Below, piece by piece: positions 41,775-50,632 of a stretch of 64,000 bases of DNA. Where the stretch lies: NCBI GenBank assembly GCA_965183875.1, contig CBCYMK010000012.1:1-64000 (forward strand). Reading direction: 5' to 3'. A program made the position numbers and the translations under genes. Numbering within the stretch: position 1 is the stretch's first letter; every line of letters begins with the position of its first letter. The notes under the pieces are model-generated. The model was not told where the DNA came from. It made no database searches and was given only the letters and a program-made list of their open reading frames with translations. Source of the stretch: UBA6772 sp965183875 (GTDB taxonomy: Bacteria > Bacteroidota > Bacteroidia > Flavobacteriales > UBA7430).

Positions 41775-43479
41775 AAGCGTATTTTTTCTTTCTCAAGTAA
41801 TGTTTTAAAAGTCCAAAAATAAGAATAAGACCTATAGGAAGTAGCAGGTTTATAAGCTGCCAAAAACTGCGTTCTGTATTTATTTTTTGAACATCTAGTA
41901 AGCGCATTTTTAATTCTCTAGTTCTAACATCTATCAATGCATCATCTTCAAGTAAGTAGTCTATAGAGTTTAGTAAAAAGTCTTTGTTTCCGTACTGACG
42001 CTTTTCGTAGTTGTCGTAACCCAATGGTAAAACAGCTCCTCTAATAATTTGATTTTGGGCAATGTCACCATCGGAAATAACGAGCATTTTTGTAGCGGGA
42101 CTCAATTCTTTAAAAGGCAATTCTTTGCTTAAGGCGCTTAATCTGTTTTTAAAAATAGACTCAAATTCTCCTTCTAATAATACAGCCATTGCTCTTGTCC
42201 CTCCAGTAAACTCTTCTTGTACAGGTTGGTCTATTGCATTCTGAAGACTCACTAGGTAGGGTGTATTACCAATTTTGGTATACGGTGACGTGTGGAGTAG
42301 TATTGTTTTAGTAATCTCAGTATTTGTTCTAACAGTGTCGATAGAACTTGCAAAATCGAATTTTACCGCATTTAAATTACTCGTTATTGGGTGTGCTGAA
42401 GTAGGTATGCTAACAGGGAAGTAACGCCAAGGTCTAAGTTCCCACTTAGGTATATCGTTCACAAAACTTACAGGAACTGGAATTTTAGAAGATGAAATAT
42501 CTTCTATAAGGTCGCTGTTTATACGAGCTCCGTATTTAAATAATTGATCACCAAGGTTCAGTTCCCGTAGTGGATGTGCTAAGAAAGCTCCTTTGTTAGC
42601 TAAAGAATCCATGTCTGCGTTAGTGGCATCTAGCATCCAGATAACTTTACCACCCTCCATTATGTATTGGTCTATAAAGTACTTATCTAGGTTTTTAAAG
42701 GTGTCTAAAGGTTTGGCTATAAGAAGTAGTTTCTTGCTCTTTAGCTCTATTAGTTTCTTTTTTAAATCCGCCTTTCCTAAGCTGTCTACTTCAAACTCTC
42801 TCAAATTAATTTTCGACAAAGAATATTGTTCCGAAAGACTGTTTGTAAGGTCTTCTATTTCTTTGTCGTTCAACTCACCATGTCCTGTTATAAAAGCGAT
42901 GTTAGGTTTTAAAGGAGTTTTTAATTTCTTAATGGCATTGGTGAATTCATATTCTAGCTCTCTTATTGATTGCTCTATATTTTGTGCTGGGCTAGAAGCT
43001 ATTTGGTTTTTTAATAGTTGAACTGCTACTTCTCTTCCTCCAAATTTTACAATCGCTCCTGGGATAATAATTTTTTCTGAATAGGACTCTCCATTTTTTA
43101 CTTGTAAGGTAGTTGGGCTAAGTCCTTTGTCGTACAGTTGTTGTATGATCTCAGTGCGCGTTTTTTCGTCTGTACTTTCGGTAGGGTTTATAAAAGTATA
43201 TTGGAATAGCTGGTTGTGCGATTTAAATTCTGATAATATCTGACGACTTTCTAGGCTTAAGCGTTCTATTCCAGCAGGGAATTCTCCTTCTAAATATACT
43301 TCCACGTATACATAGTCCTCTAGTTCGGTAAGAAGGTTTTTTGTTGCCTCCGATAAGGAATAGCGCCCTTCTTTAGTAAGGTCGTATCTATTGTGTACAA
43401 ACGAGCCAATTATATTTAGAAAGACTAAAATAATTAGTACTCCTAGAAATTGCAGAATGTCTTGTTTTTTATTCATCAT
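41764..43479 (-). CDS. gldG: Gliding-motility ABC auxiliary protein GldG
   Basis: About 571 residues with an N-terminal helix (FLGVLIILVFLNIIGSFV), a large periplasmic ABC_transp_aux domain (RYDLTKEGRYSLSEATKNLL, ITGHGELNDKEI, VIWMLDATNADMDSL) and a C-terminal membrane helix (LINLLLPIGLILIFGLLKHY). In Flavobacterium, GldA, GldF and GldG form an ABC complex needed for gliding. The ATG at 43479 is chosen because it overlaps the gldF stop as ATGA; two neighbouring ATG codons are alternatives. GldA is not in this window. Confidence 0.9.
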   Translation of the reverse strand: MMNKKQDILQFLGVLIILVFLNIIGSFVHNRYDLTKEGRYSLSEATKNLLTELEDYVYVEVYLEGEFPAGIERLSLESRQILSEFKSHNQLFQYTFINPTESTDEKTRTEIIQQLYDKGLSPTTLQVKNGESYSEKIIIPGAIVKFGGREVAVQLLKNQIASSPAQNIEQSIRELEYEFTNAIKKLKTPLKPNIAFITGHGELNDKEIEDLTNSLSEQYSLSKINLREFEVDSLGKADLKKKLIELKSKKLLLIAKPLDTFKNLDKYFIDQYIMEGGKVIWMLDATNADMDSLANKGAFLAHPLRELNLGDQLFKYGARINSDLIEDISSSKIPVPVSFVNDIPKWELRPWRYFPVSIPTSAHPITSNLNAVKFDFASSIDTVRTNTEITKTILLHTSPYTKIGNTPYLVSLQNAIDQPVQEEFTGGTRAMAVLLEGEFESIFKNRLSALSKELPFKELSPATKMLVISDGDIAQNQIIRGAVLPLGYDNYEKRQYGNKDFLLNSIDYLLEDDALIDVRTRELKMRLLDVQKINTERSFWQLINLLLPIGLILIFGLLKHYLRKKKYAYEN

Positions 43480-44210
43480 GACCATTTTCTGCTTTGAAGT
43501 GAAAGTTTACTTCCGTAAATAAATAAACTCATAACACTTAAAAAATAAAGTACGTCTCTAGTGTCTACAACACCTTTGCTAATTGCGTTGTAATGGTGGC
43601 TAATCCCCAATTTATCTATGCTTAACTCTAATCCTGTATGCGATAAAAGTGTAGCTATTTGTTCGAATCCTGCAAAGCAGAAAAAACAAAAGAACAAAGC
43701 AAGGATAAAAGAAACGATTTGGTTTTCTGTTAAACTTGAAGCAAAAATCCCAATAGAAATATAAATTCCAGCTAGTAATACCAAGCCGATATAAGACCCT
43801 ATGGTGGCAGCCCAATCTAAATTACCTACCGGTTGTCCTAATAAATAAATGCTCACTAAATACAGTAGGGTAGGTGTTAGCGCGATAATACAAAGTGCTA
43901 ATCCTGCTAAAAACTTCCCCATTACTAAGTTTAATTCACTAATAGGTTTGGTGAGTATTAGTTCAATAGTACCTGTTTTAAATTCGTCTGCAAAAAAGCG
44001 CATTGTTAAGGCTGGTATTAGAAATAGAAATACCCAAGGTGCTAAAAAGAACAGTCCGTCTAGTCCAGCATATCCTGCATCGAGTAGGTTAAAAGATCCG
44101 GGAAATACCCAAAGGAATAAGCCGTTAAGTAGTAAGAAAACCACCACTACCATATAGCCTGTTAGAGAGCTAAAGAAGCTGTTGAGTTCTTTTTTTAGAA
44201 TGCTAATCAT
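43476..44210 (-). CDS. gldF: Gliding-motility ABC permease GldF
   Basis: A 244-residue ABC-2-type permease with six predicted helices, starting MISILKKELNSFFSSLTGYM and with the family segment FADEFKTGTIELILTKPISE between helices 2 and 3. It pairs with GldG and an ATPase encoded elsewhere. It overlaps both its upstream neighbour (4 bases) and gldG (4 bases). Confidence 0.92.
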   Translation of the reverse strand: MISILKKELNSFFSSLTGYMVVVVFLLLNGLFLWVFPGSFNLLDAGYAGLDGLFFLAPWVFLFLIPALTMRFFADEFKTGTIELILTKPISELNLVMGKFLAGLALCIIALTPTLLYLVSIYLLGQPVGNLDWAATIGSYIGLVLLAGIYISIGIFASSLTENQIVSFILALFFCFFCFAGFEQIATLLSHTGLELSIDKLGISHHYNAISKGVVDTRDVLYFLSVMSLFIYGSKLSLQSRKWS

Positions 44211-44503
44211 AGCGCTTCATTTATTTTTTTTGTACTCCAAGCTAAGGGCTTGTCGTTGAATAATATTTTTGTTTTTGCCCAAACACCCGCAAATAATTCT
44301 GAGTTTCGGTACCTGTTTAAATCTTCTTCAGACTCCCACCACGAATACGTAAAGAACACATTTTTAGCAGAAATGTCTTGAAGCATTTCTGCTTTTAAAC
44401 AGCCCTCTTGAGAGATTATCTTCTGCTTGCTTTCTTCAAATATCGCTTTGAAATCTTCGATATATTCCTCTTTAAAGCTGAGTTTTACTATTCGTGTAAT
44501 CAT
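44207..44503 (-). CDS. ABM-type monooxygenase-like small protein
   Basis: A 98-residue protein of the antibiotic-biosynthesis monooxygenase (dimeric alpha/beta barrel) superfamily, with VKLSFKEEYIEDFKAIFEES, GCLKAEMLQD and the SWWESEEDLNRYRNSELF segment typical of that fold. It probably acts on quinols or other small aromatics, or is a structural relative. It overlaps its two neighbours by 4 bases each, so it is a translationally coupled member of the gld operon. Confidence 0.82.
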   Translation of the reverse strand: MITRIVKLSFKEEYIEDFKAIFEESKQKIISQEGCLKAEMLQDISAKNVFFTYSWWESEEDLNRYRNSELFAGVWAKTKILFNDKPLAWSTKKINEAL

Positions 44504-45303
44504 AAGAACTCTATACTAATTCTATCTTTTACTTTTATACCCAATAATCCGCTTGCCCCATTAGCGAGGTTAGAGTCTGCTTTGTTTATTGCTATTTCTA
44601 AGTGTCCCGCAGAGTTAAATAGTGCAAGAGGACCTCCTTCGTTTACCTGGCTATAAGATTTATGAAGTGAATTGATAGTTTGTTTTCTGGGAAGTTTAAT
44701 TTCAAATTCTGCTCCTGCAAAAGACTCTTTAAACACTTTTTCGGTGATATTACTAATCACATTTCCATAGTGATCGATATAAATTACCTGTCCGTTAATC
44801 GTTTTTCTATCTGCCGATAAGGTAGGTTGAAAGTCAATTAAGTCTTTTAAGGTTTCTATTTGCCTACCTATTACCTGTAGTGTTCCGCCACGGTTAATAT
44901 GACAAGCTGCCTTCACAAATACATCTTTCATTGGAAAAGGGATGCTGTCGTCGTCTTGCGATATGTTTAAGGCGATAATTTGTTCTGCCTTAAAATGGGG
45001 AAACATAAGGGAGAAAATTCCGGTATCTGCTCCAATAAAATAATGACCATCTACTTTACAAACCACGTGAAGTTTATTTGGAGTTGCTTCCGCATCAATT
45101 CCGATCATATGAATAGTTCCTTCAGGGAAATGATGGTATGCATTTTTTAAAATATACGCAGCTTCTTCAGTGTTAAAAGGAGCTATTTCATGCGAAATAT
45201 CTACAATTTGCACCTCTGGAGCCTCAGATAATAAGGCGCCTTTTATAGCTGCGGTAAAATAATCTTTAGTGCCGTAATCGCTTGTAAGAGTAATGATTGC
45301 CAT
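44500..45303 (-). CDS. S-adenosylmethionine hydrolase (SAM hydroxide adenosyltransferase)
   Basis: A 267-residue DUF62 enzyme, relative of fluorinases, that splits S-adenosylmethionine into adenosine and methionine. The motifs are ITLTSDYGTKDYFTAAIKG at the N-terminus, VDISHEIAPFNTEEAAY, and VIYIDHYGNVISNI in the C-terminal half. It is the first gene of a five-gene chain with overlapping or adjoining ends: this gene, ABM-like, gldF, gldG, DUF4340. The link between SAM turnover and gliding genes is positional. Confidence 0.88.
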   Translation of the reverse strand: MAIITLTSDYGTKDYFTAAIKGALLSEAPEVQIVDISHEIAPFNTEEAAYILKNAYHHFPEGTIHMIGIDAEATPNKLHVVCKVDGHYFIGADTGIFSLMFPHFKAEQIIALNISQDDDSIPFPMKDVFVKAACHINRGGTLQVIGRQIETLKDLIDFQPTLSADRKTINGQVIYIDHYGNVISNITEKVFKESFAGAEFEIKLPRKQTINSLHKSYSQVNEGGPLALFNSAGHLEIAINKADSNLANGASGLLGIKVKDRISIEFL

Positions 45304-45437
45304 GTCGCTGAAAAACAGCTAATTTTACTTGAAATTATTGGATGAAATTTGTTATTTTGTGTGTATAAAATTAAGCAAATAATCTAAGTTGAAAAGAATT
45401 TTACTTAAATTCATTCAACTGAATAAAACTCAGTTAT

Positions 45438-46412
45438 TTGGCAGAAAAAAAGATTGATTTAACCCGCATAGATCCACTAGAAATTTACGGGTCTAGAAAT
45501 TCGAAATTGGACCTGATAAAGTCTTATTATCCTAAACTTAAAATTATTGCTCGAGGGAGTGAAATTACTGTTTTAGGAGAAGAAGAGGTTATTGAACAGT
45601 TTGAAACCAAGTTAGAAGTCTTAATTCAGCATTTTAATAAATACAACCGCCTTACAGAAAGTAATATTGATCGTTTAATTATGGAGGACCATACCGTAGT
45701 TTTAGAACTAGATGATGATGTTATCGTTCATGGTAACCACGGAAAATTGATAAAAGCTAGAACCGCCAACCAACGAAAGTTGGTAGACTTATGTTTGTCG
45801 AAAGATATGGTTTTTGCGATAGGCCCTGCTGGAACTGGTAAGACATACACTGCTGTGGCTTTGGCTGTTAGAGCCTTAAAAAATAAAGAGGTAAAAAGGA
45901 TTATTTTAACCCGACCTGCGGTAGAGGCAGGAGAGAATTTAGGGTTTTTACCTGGCGATATGAAGGATAAATTAGATCCTTATATGCAGCCTCTTTACGA
46001 TGCGCTTAACGATATGATTCCCTCGGAAAAGTTAAAGGCTTTTATAGAGGAAAGAGTGATACAAATAGCCCCACTCGCTTTTATGAGGGGTAGGACATTA
46101 GACAATGCCTTTGTTATTTTAGACGAGGCTCAAAATACGACCGTACAGCAAATGAAAATGTTCCTTACTCGTATGGGGCGTTCAGCTAAGTTTGTGATTA
46201 CCGGAGATATGACTCAGGTAGATTTACCAACAAGACAGAAATCAGGACTACGGAATTGTTTAGGGCTTTTATATAAAGTAAAGGACATAGGAATTGTCTA
46301 TTTGAACGAAAAAGATGTAATTCGCCACAATTTGGTGATGCAGATTATACAAGCTTACAAACAAGAACAATTAAAGGAAAAAGAAAGTGGGAAACACGAT
46401 TTTAAAAACTGA
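45438..46412 (+). CDS. phoH: PhoH-family ATPase
   Basis: A 324-residue cytosolic ATPase. Residues 1-100 form the N-terminal domain usual in PhoH (IDPLEIYGSRNSKLDL). The Walker A GPAGTGKT is at 129-136 and the Walker B/VILDEAQN box near 230, followed by TRMGRSAKFVITGDMTQVDLP. The start is a TTG at 45438: the first in-frame stop lies 18 bases upstream and no ATG occurs before residue 82. Relatives act in RNA metabolism with YbeZ/YbeY. It overlaps purC by 26 bases. Confidence 0.9.
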   Translation: MAEKKIDLTRIDPLEIYGSRNSKLDLIKSYYPKLKIIARGSEITVLGEEEVIEQFETKLEVLIQHFNKYNRLTESNIDRLIMEDHTVVLELDDDVIVHGNHGKLIKARTANQRKLVDLCLSKDMVFAIGPAGTGKTYTAVALAVRALKNKEVKRIILTRPAVEAGENLGFLPGDMKDKLDPYMQPLYDALNDMIPSEKLKAFIEERVIQIAPLAFMRGRTLDNAFVILDEAQNTTVQQMKMFLTRMGRSAKFVITGDMTQVDLPTRQKSGLRNCLGLLYKVKDIGIVYLNEKDVIRHNLVMQIIQAYKQEQLKEKESGKHDFKN

Positions 46413-47331
46413 TTTTAACTTTCCGGGTCAAACAAAAGTTTACCACGGTAAAGTACGCGAAGTGTATACTATTAACGATGATCTATTGGTGATGATTGTT
46501 TCTGACCGTATTTCTGCATTTGATGTAGTTATGCCTAAAGGAATTCCTTATAAAGGGCAGGTTTTAAACCAAATCGCAGCTAAATTTTTAGATGCAACTA
46601 CTGATATCGTTCCCAACTGGAAGATTTCTATGCCAGATCCTATGGTAACTGTAGGGAAGCACTGTGAGCCTTTTAAAGTAGAAATGGTAATTCGTGGCTA
46701 CCTTTCTGGTCATGCTTGGAGAGAGTATAGAGCAGGAAAAAGAATGATCTGTGGTGTTGCTATGCCTGATGGGATGAAAGAGAATGATAAATTCCCTACT
46801 CCTTTACTAACCCCAACTACAAAAGCTGATGTTGGTCATGATGAAGATATTTCTAGAGAAGAAATTCTTGCTCAAGGTTTGGTTTCTGAAGCGGACTACT
46901 TAATGTTGGAAAAATATACCCGTGAGGTATTCCAAAGAGGTACAGAGATAGCTGCAGATATGGGCTTAATCTTGGTTGATACTAAATACGAATTCGGTAA
47001 AGATAAAGACGGTACGATTATCTTAATCGATGAGATTCATACACCAGATTCTTCTCGCTATTTCTATATGGAAGGTTACCAAGATCGTCAAGATGCTGAT
47101 GAGTCACAAAAGCAATTGTCTAAAGAGTTTGTTCGCCAATGGTTAATCACTAATGGTTTCCAAGGTTTAGAAGGACAAAGTATTCCAGATATGGATGAGG
47201 AATTTATCGCTTCTGTTTCGGAACGTTATATTGAGCTTTACGAGCAAATTACTGGAGATACTTTTGTGAAAGCAGATGTAACCGATGTGCTAAGCAGAGT
47301 TGAAAAAAACATAAACGCCTACCTTGCTTAA
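46387..47331 (+). CDS. purC: SAICAR synthetase PurC
   Basis: A 314-residue enzyme of purine synthesis that joins CAIR and aspartate using ATP. It has KVYHGKVREVYTINDDLLVM at the N-terminus, SDRISAFDVVMP, RGYLSGHAWREY and LILVDTKYEFG. The length is the long eukaryote-like form found in Bacteroidota. The start is GTG at 46387, because GNTILKTDFNFPGQ is the family N-terminus and no ATG precedes it in frame. It begins inside the end of phoH. purB lies about 5 kb away across an accessory island. Confidence 0.94.
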   Translation: MGNTILKTDFNFPGQTKVYHGKVREVYTINDDLLVMIVSDRISAFDVVMPKGIPYKGQVLNQIAAKFLDATTDIVPNWKISMPDPMVTVGKHCEPFKVEMVIRGYLSGHAWREYRAGKRMICGVAMPDGMKENDKFPTPLLTPTTKADVGHDEDISREEILAQGLVSEADYLMLEKYTREVFQRGTEIAADMGLILVDTKYEFGKDKDGTIILIDEIHTPDSSRYFYMEGYQDRQDADESQKQLSKEFVRQWLITNGFQGLEGQSIPDMDEEFIASVSERYIELYEQITGDTFVKADVTDVLSRVEKNINAYLA

Positions 47332-47351
47332 GTAGACGTTATTCATAAATC

Positions 47352-47385
47352 AAAAAAGGGCTGATCGTTAGATTAGCCCTTTTTT
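47352..47385 (+). terminator. purC terminator
   Basis: AAAAAAGGGCT pairs with AGCCCTTTTTT around a 12-base loop, 20 bases after the purC stop; probably works in both directions. Confidence 0.88.
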
Positions 47386-47506
47386 GTTTGGTATAAATAT
47401 ATGTAGGTTGTAATATGTTCAATGTTACAATTCTGTGGCGCTCTTCAGGTATTCAGTGTCTGTTCTATTATTAGTGATGAATTATTGGTAATATTTCGAT
47501 TAAAAT

Positions 47507-48067
47507 TTATACTGACATCAAATCTTCTTCGCTCAATTTAAGTTTAGGGTTGTTTAACTTTTTGATTGTATTTCTAATTTTTAGTCTGTCAGATTGTGGT
47601 AGAAAAGTAGGAATTAAATCGGTTAAGTCAACTTTTAAAATTCGATTAATAACAATCAAATCTTTTATTGAAAAAGGGCTTATTCCATTCATAAGTTCAG
47701 ACATATAGGATTTACTAGAATGTCCTAATATCTTACCAAAGGATTGTTGAGTTAGATTTAAAGTCTTTAGTTTTTTTCTGATTAGTTCTTTTCTGTGTTG
47801 GATGAAGAGTCGTTCCTTTTCTGCAATCAATTCAGCAATGTCGCTTTCTACTAGTTTTTTAACTGGTATTTTTGTGTCAGTACTCCAGTTTTGGTTTTCG
47901 TACTGTTCAATTAATGTTCTTAATTTTTTGCGAATGATTTTGAAGTCCGAATTTTCCTTTGAGAGTACGCGTAGTTTTCGGTCTGCTATTAAAGCTCTTT
48001 CAAAATCCAATTCATTTAGGATTTCTCCCGTCTCAATCATTTTTGATATGTCGAATTGTGTTTTCAT
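47507..48067 (-). CDS. higA: HigA-like antitoxin, XRE-type HTH
   Basis: A 186-residue protein with a long charged N-terminal region (1-100) and a C-terminal Xre-type helix-turn-helix (about 110-160: LNLTQQSFGKILGHSSKSYM then SELMNGISPFSIKDL). Antitoxins of HigBA modules of this kind bind both the toxin and the operator upstream of higB. It follows higB by 10 bases, the toxin-first order typical of the type. The neighbourhood, an accessory array, fits a stabilising toxin-antitoxin pair. Confidence 0.82.
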   Translation of the reverse strand: MKTQFDISKMIETGEILNELDFERALIADRKLRVLSKENSDFKIIRKKLRTLIEQYENQNWSTDTKIPVKKLVESDIAELIAEKERLFIQHRKELIRKKLKTLNLTQQSFGKILGHSSKSYMSELMNGISPFSIKDLIVINRILKVDLTDLIPTFLPQSDRLKIRNTIKKLNNPKLKLSEEDLMSV

Positions 48068-48077
48068 AAGCTTGTTT

Positions 48078-48416
48078 TTAAATCCAACCGCTAGATTTTA
48101 ACCACATGTTTATGGTGGTTTTATTGTTCTTAAAAGTCGTTTCGTATTCTTTATGTGTTCCAGTCCAAACTACTGTAGCTTCGCTATCACTAAATTCAAT
48201 CAGAATCATTGTTCTATGAATGTTGATATTGAAAAAGTAAAACCCTTCGCTATGTACTTTGTCTGCGTCTGTTCTTGTTTTGTTTAATTCTGTTTGATTC
48301 TTCCAGTCATTACCATTAATATCTAAAATGAGTTTATCAATAGCCTTAGTTAACAGAAGGTTTCCTCTATTCTTTCTTTTTAATTTTTCTAATGCTTTCT
48401 TATTTATTAGTCTCAT
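48078..48416 (-). CDS. higB: HigB-type mRNA interferase toxin
   Basis: A 112-residue RelE-superfamily toxin of the HigB_toxin group that cleaves mRNA on the ribosome. It is basic, with ALEKLKRKN near the start, NDWKNQTELNKTRTDADKV in the middle, then FYFFNINIHRTMILIEF and TGTHKEYETTFKNN, matching the family pattern of a W-N block, an FNI strand and a final GTHxEY box. It is the first gene of the operon and precedes the antitoxin by 10 bases. Confidence 0.82.
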   Translation of the reverse strand: MRLINKKALEKLKRKNRGNLLLTKAIDKLILDINGNDWKNQTELNKTRTDADKVHSEGFYFFNINIHRTMILIEFSDSEATVVWTGTHKEYETTFKNNKTTINMWLKSSGWI

Positions 48417-48427
48417 CGTGAGCGATA

Positions 48428-48463
48428 CAAATATATTTAAAGTTCGGATAAATACCGAACTTT
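48428..48463 (-). promoter_or_regulatory. higBA promoter with palindromic operator
   Basis: On the minus strand a perfect inverted repeat, AAAGTTCGG and CCGAACTTT separated by 7 bases (48439-48463), is followed at once by TATATTTG (48428-48435), a TAnnTTTG minus-7 box 11 bases before the higB ATG. The palindrome covers the region upstream of the minus-7 box, as expected for autorepression by the HigA-HigB complex. Confidence 0.75.
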
Positions 48464-48628
48464 ATTGATGCTATTTTATTGTTTTAGAGTAGTAGTTAAA
48501 ATTAGAGCGTGACTTCTTTGCTCTACCCTGTCCTAGTTATTGATGTAATTATTGAATTAAGATTTGGGAAACTTGTTAAAAATACTGAATTTCAGTAAGT
48601 CTAAATCTAATGTTAGATTATAGGTGTT

Positions 48629-48638
48629 GTTGTAGCAC
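48629..48638 (-). repeat. Cassette 3' box (attC-like half site)
   Basis: The minus strand reads GTGCTACAAC just after the stop of cassette-like gene 1; its first seven bases are the exact reverse complement of GTAGCAC at the start of the same cassette (49156-49162). The far half of a hairpin is not evident here, so this looks like the truncated end of the array. Confidence 0.5.
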
Positions 48639-48641
48639 GTT

Positions 48642-49145
48642 TTATCTTTTACTAGTTAAATGTTGAATAAATTCAAATAACTCCATAAACTGTTCGTCTA
48701 ATAATGGCGTACCAAATTCTTTCATATATTTATCTCCTCTAAACTGTAAGTCAAAAATTAAGTTGACTATCATTTCATCATTTACAATTGGGGGTAGAGG
48801 GATTTCATATTTTGAAAGATTTTGTTCTAACCTAATAGTAAATTGCTTTTTTGTCAGTTTAAAGATTGTGTCCATTTGTCCTCTACTCAACTCAATCTTT
48901 AAGGTATCTATGGCTGTTCTATTTCTTTCTTGTCCATAAGTATAATTAATCCAATAAAGAGTATTTTTTTTTAAGTGATGGTGTTTTGCTATTCCGTTGG
49001 GAAATATGATTTTATAATCATCTTCTAATAGCCCGTGGTGAAAATCTATTTCTATTCCAAAATCGTAAAATCGGTGTAAGTTATCCGATTGGGAAAATGA
49101 ATTCTTTGAGATTAGAATGATTAATATTAAAAATAGTTTTTGCAT
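48642..49145 (-). CDS. Exported hypothetical protein, cassette-like gene 1
   Basis: From the ATG at 49145, a 167-residue protein with a signal peptide (MQKLFLILIILISKNSFSQ). The mature part has a KLELSRGQMDTIFKLTKKQF-like central stretch, reminiscent of small Bacteroidota cargo proteins, but no family is recognised. The longer frame from 49217 would run into the upstream hairpin region and bury the signal peptide. It is one of four same-strand genes separated by attC-like hairpins. Confidence 0.65.
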   Translation of the reverse strand: MQKLFLILIILISKNSFSQSDNLHRFYDFGIEIDFHHGLLEDDYKIIFPNGIAKHHHLKKNTLYWINYTYGQERNRTAIDTLKIELSRGQMDTIFKLTKKQFTIRLEQNLSKYEIPLPPIVNDEMIVNLIFDLQFRGDKYMKEFGTPLLDEQFMELFEFIQHLTSKR

Positions 49146-49155
49146 TTCTCTAAAT

Positions 49156-49348
49156 GTGCTACCGTCTCGGCTATGGTTAGTGCGGGAATTAAAAGTAATT
49201 AATTTCCGATTAAGCACTTAGCCAAATCTTTTTATTTTGTTTTATCTTTTCATTTTAAAGCCAAATCAAAAGATTTGGCGGACTCTGTTTAAAGCTCTAA
49301 ACTTTAGGTTAAGTACCAAAACCCGTATTAATTATAGCCATTGTTAGC
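49156..49348 (-). repeat. attC-like hairpin between cassette genes 2 and 1
   Basis: A 193-base imperfect palindrome. Outer arms: GCTA and GGCTAT on one side pair with ATAGCC and TAGC on the other; ACGGG pairs with CCCGC further in; and GCCAAATC / GATTTGGC copies (49221-49228, 49260-49267, 49272-49279) form the inner stem. The arrangement of short conserved outer boxes and a long variable inner stem resembles integron attC sites. Confidence 0.55.
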
Positions 49349-49366
49349 TGTTGCCTTTTTTCGTTT

Positions 49367-50431
49367 TTATTTAGTCATTTTGATTACCGTGTGTCCATCA
49401 AATTTCCATATTCCGCTACTTCCGCCAAACCAAACATTATCTTCAAAATCACCCAAAATGAATAGAATGTCAGAGTATGTCTGTCCATTTGAACTAAACT
49501 CTGAGAAATTTTGACCATTAAAAATACATAGATTTCCCAAGTGTGTACCAAGCCAAAGATTACCATTTTTGTCTTCGTAAATTGCACGAATTCGCTTATT
49601 ACAAAGACCGTCTTCAACAGAATAGGTTTTGAATGAGTTTCCATCATATACGGTTAGACCACTTTTTCTATTTCCGTTAAATCCAAACCATATTTTTCCA
49701 GATTTATCATTATAAATAGTTCGAACCATATCGTCACTCAATCCGTCTTTGGGCATAAATTGAGTGAAAATATTTCCATCAAAACGACCAACTCCTCCGT
49801 GTGTCATGGAAGCGAACCACAAATTCCCTTCGTTATCCTTTCTTATAAAAGGAATCCAATTGTGGTATAGACTGTCTTCTTGTTTTCTTCCAATTTCAGT
49901 TAAATAGGATTTGAAGTTCTTTCCGTCATATTTATATGCGCCACCACCACCAGTTCCAATCCATAAGTTATTCTTATTGTCGGTTGCTAAGGAATGAGCA
50001 GCATTGGGGTTTAGAACAGGATAAACAGTACTAATCCAACCGCTTGTGGTGTCTTGGTATGGCAGTGGAATATGTTCAAACTTTTTTCTGTTGTATTTGG
50101 TTAAACCATTTTGAGTTCCGAACCATAGATTATTTTTATGGTCAGAAGTAATTGAATAGACTTGATTACTGCTCAAACCGTTTTTCTCAGTATAGTTATT
50201 AAATGATTTTTCATTATAATGAAAAATTCCACCACCATTACTACTAAACCAAAGGGTTCCGTCTTTGTCAACATATCCATTTGAAAATCCATTTGCAGGA
50301 ACAGGAATTTTATTTGCTTCCGAAAATTTTTCAGTCTTAAGAGATTGCTTTTCTTTTTTTACTTGTCCGTTACAAGAAATAACTAATGAAGCTAAAATAA
50401 ATAGTGTGATATTTCTACAAATGAACTTCAT
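49367..50431 (-). CDS. Lipoprotein with two-component-regulator propeller repeats, cassette-like gene 2
   Basis: A 354-residue lipoprotein (lipobox LVISC at about residue 20). The body is a beta-propeller built from Reg_prop repeats with the unit DxxGNLWFGTxxGGxxxYDGxxFxxY, seen about seven or eight times (GTLWFSSNGGGIFHYNEK, NNLWFGTQNGLTKYNRK, GKIWFGFNGNRK and so on). Such propellers are usually the sensor part of hybrid two-component systems, but here no kinase domain follows, so it is a stand-alone envelope protein. Function unknown. Confidence 0.82.
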   Translation of the reverse strand: MKFICRNITLFILASLVISCNGQVKKEKQSLKTEKFSEANKIPVPANGFSNGYVDKDGTLWFSSNGGGIFHYNEKSFNNYTEKNGLSSNQVYSITSDHKNNLWFGTQNGLTKYNRKKFEHIPLPYQDTTSGWISTVYPVLNPNAAHSLATDNKNNLWIGTGGGGAYKYDGKNFKSYLTEIGRKQEDSLYHNWIPFIRKDNEGNLWFASMTHGGVGRFDGNIFTQFMPKDGLSDDMVRTIYNDKSGKIWFGFNGNRKSGLTVYDGNSFKTYSVEDGLCNKRIRAIYEDKNGNLWLGTHLGNLCIFNGQNFSEFSSNGQTYSDILFILGDFEDNVWFGGSSGIWKFDGHTVIKMTK

Positions 50432-50459
50432 CTTTCGTTTTTTTCTTGTTTACGGTCTT

Positions 50460-50632
50460 GCTAAGTTTCGTGGACGATTAAAACAGTTGTCTTATCAAAC
50501 CGCACGGAAGCAAGCCACATATATTTGTTTATATTTTTCAGCAAACCAATTTTTGTAGCTTGCTGGTGTTTCTTAATTGAACTAACTCCCAAGCGACTCT
50601 CCACCGCCCATGAAATTTAGCTTTTGTTATGC
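50460..50632 (-). repeat. attC-like hairpin between cassette genes 3 and 2
   Basis: A 173-base imperfect palindrome. GCTAAATTTCATGG pairs with CCACGAAACTTAGC (12 of 14), and inside them AGCAAGC pairs with GCTTGCT. The outer box on the gene 3 side reads GCATAAC on the minus strand, close to the RYYYAAC consensus of attC sites. Confidence 0.6.

Noticed and set aside
47332..47506. attC-like site after higA
   Set aside because: Only the purC terminator is seen; no paired outer boxes or long palindrome, so higBA is not counted as a proven cassette.
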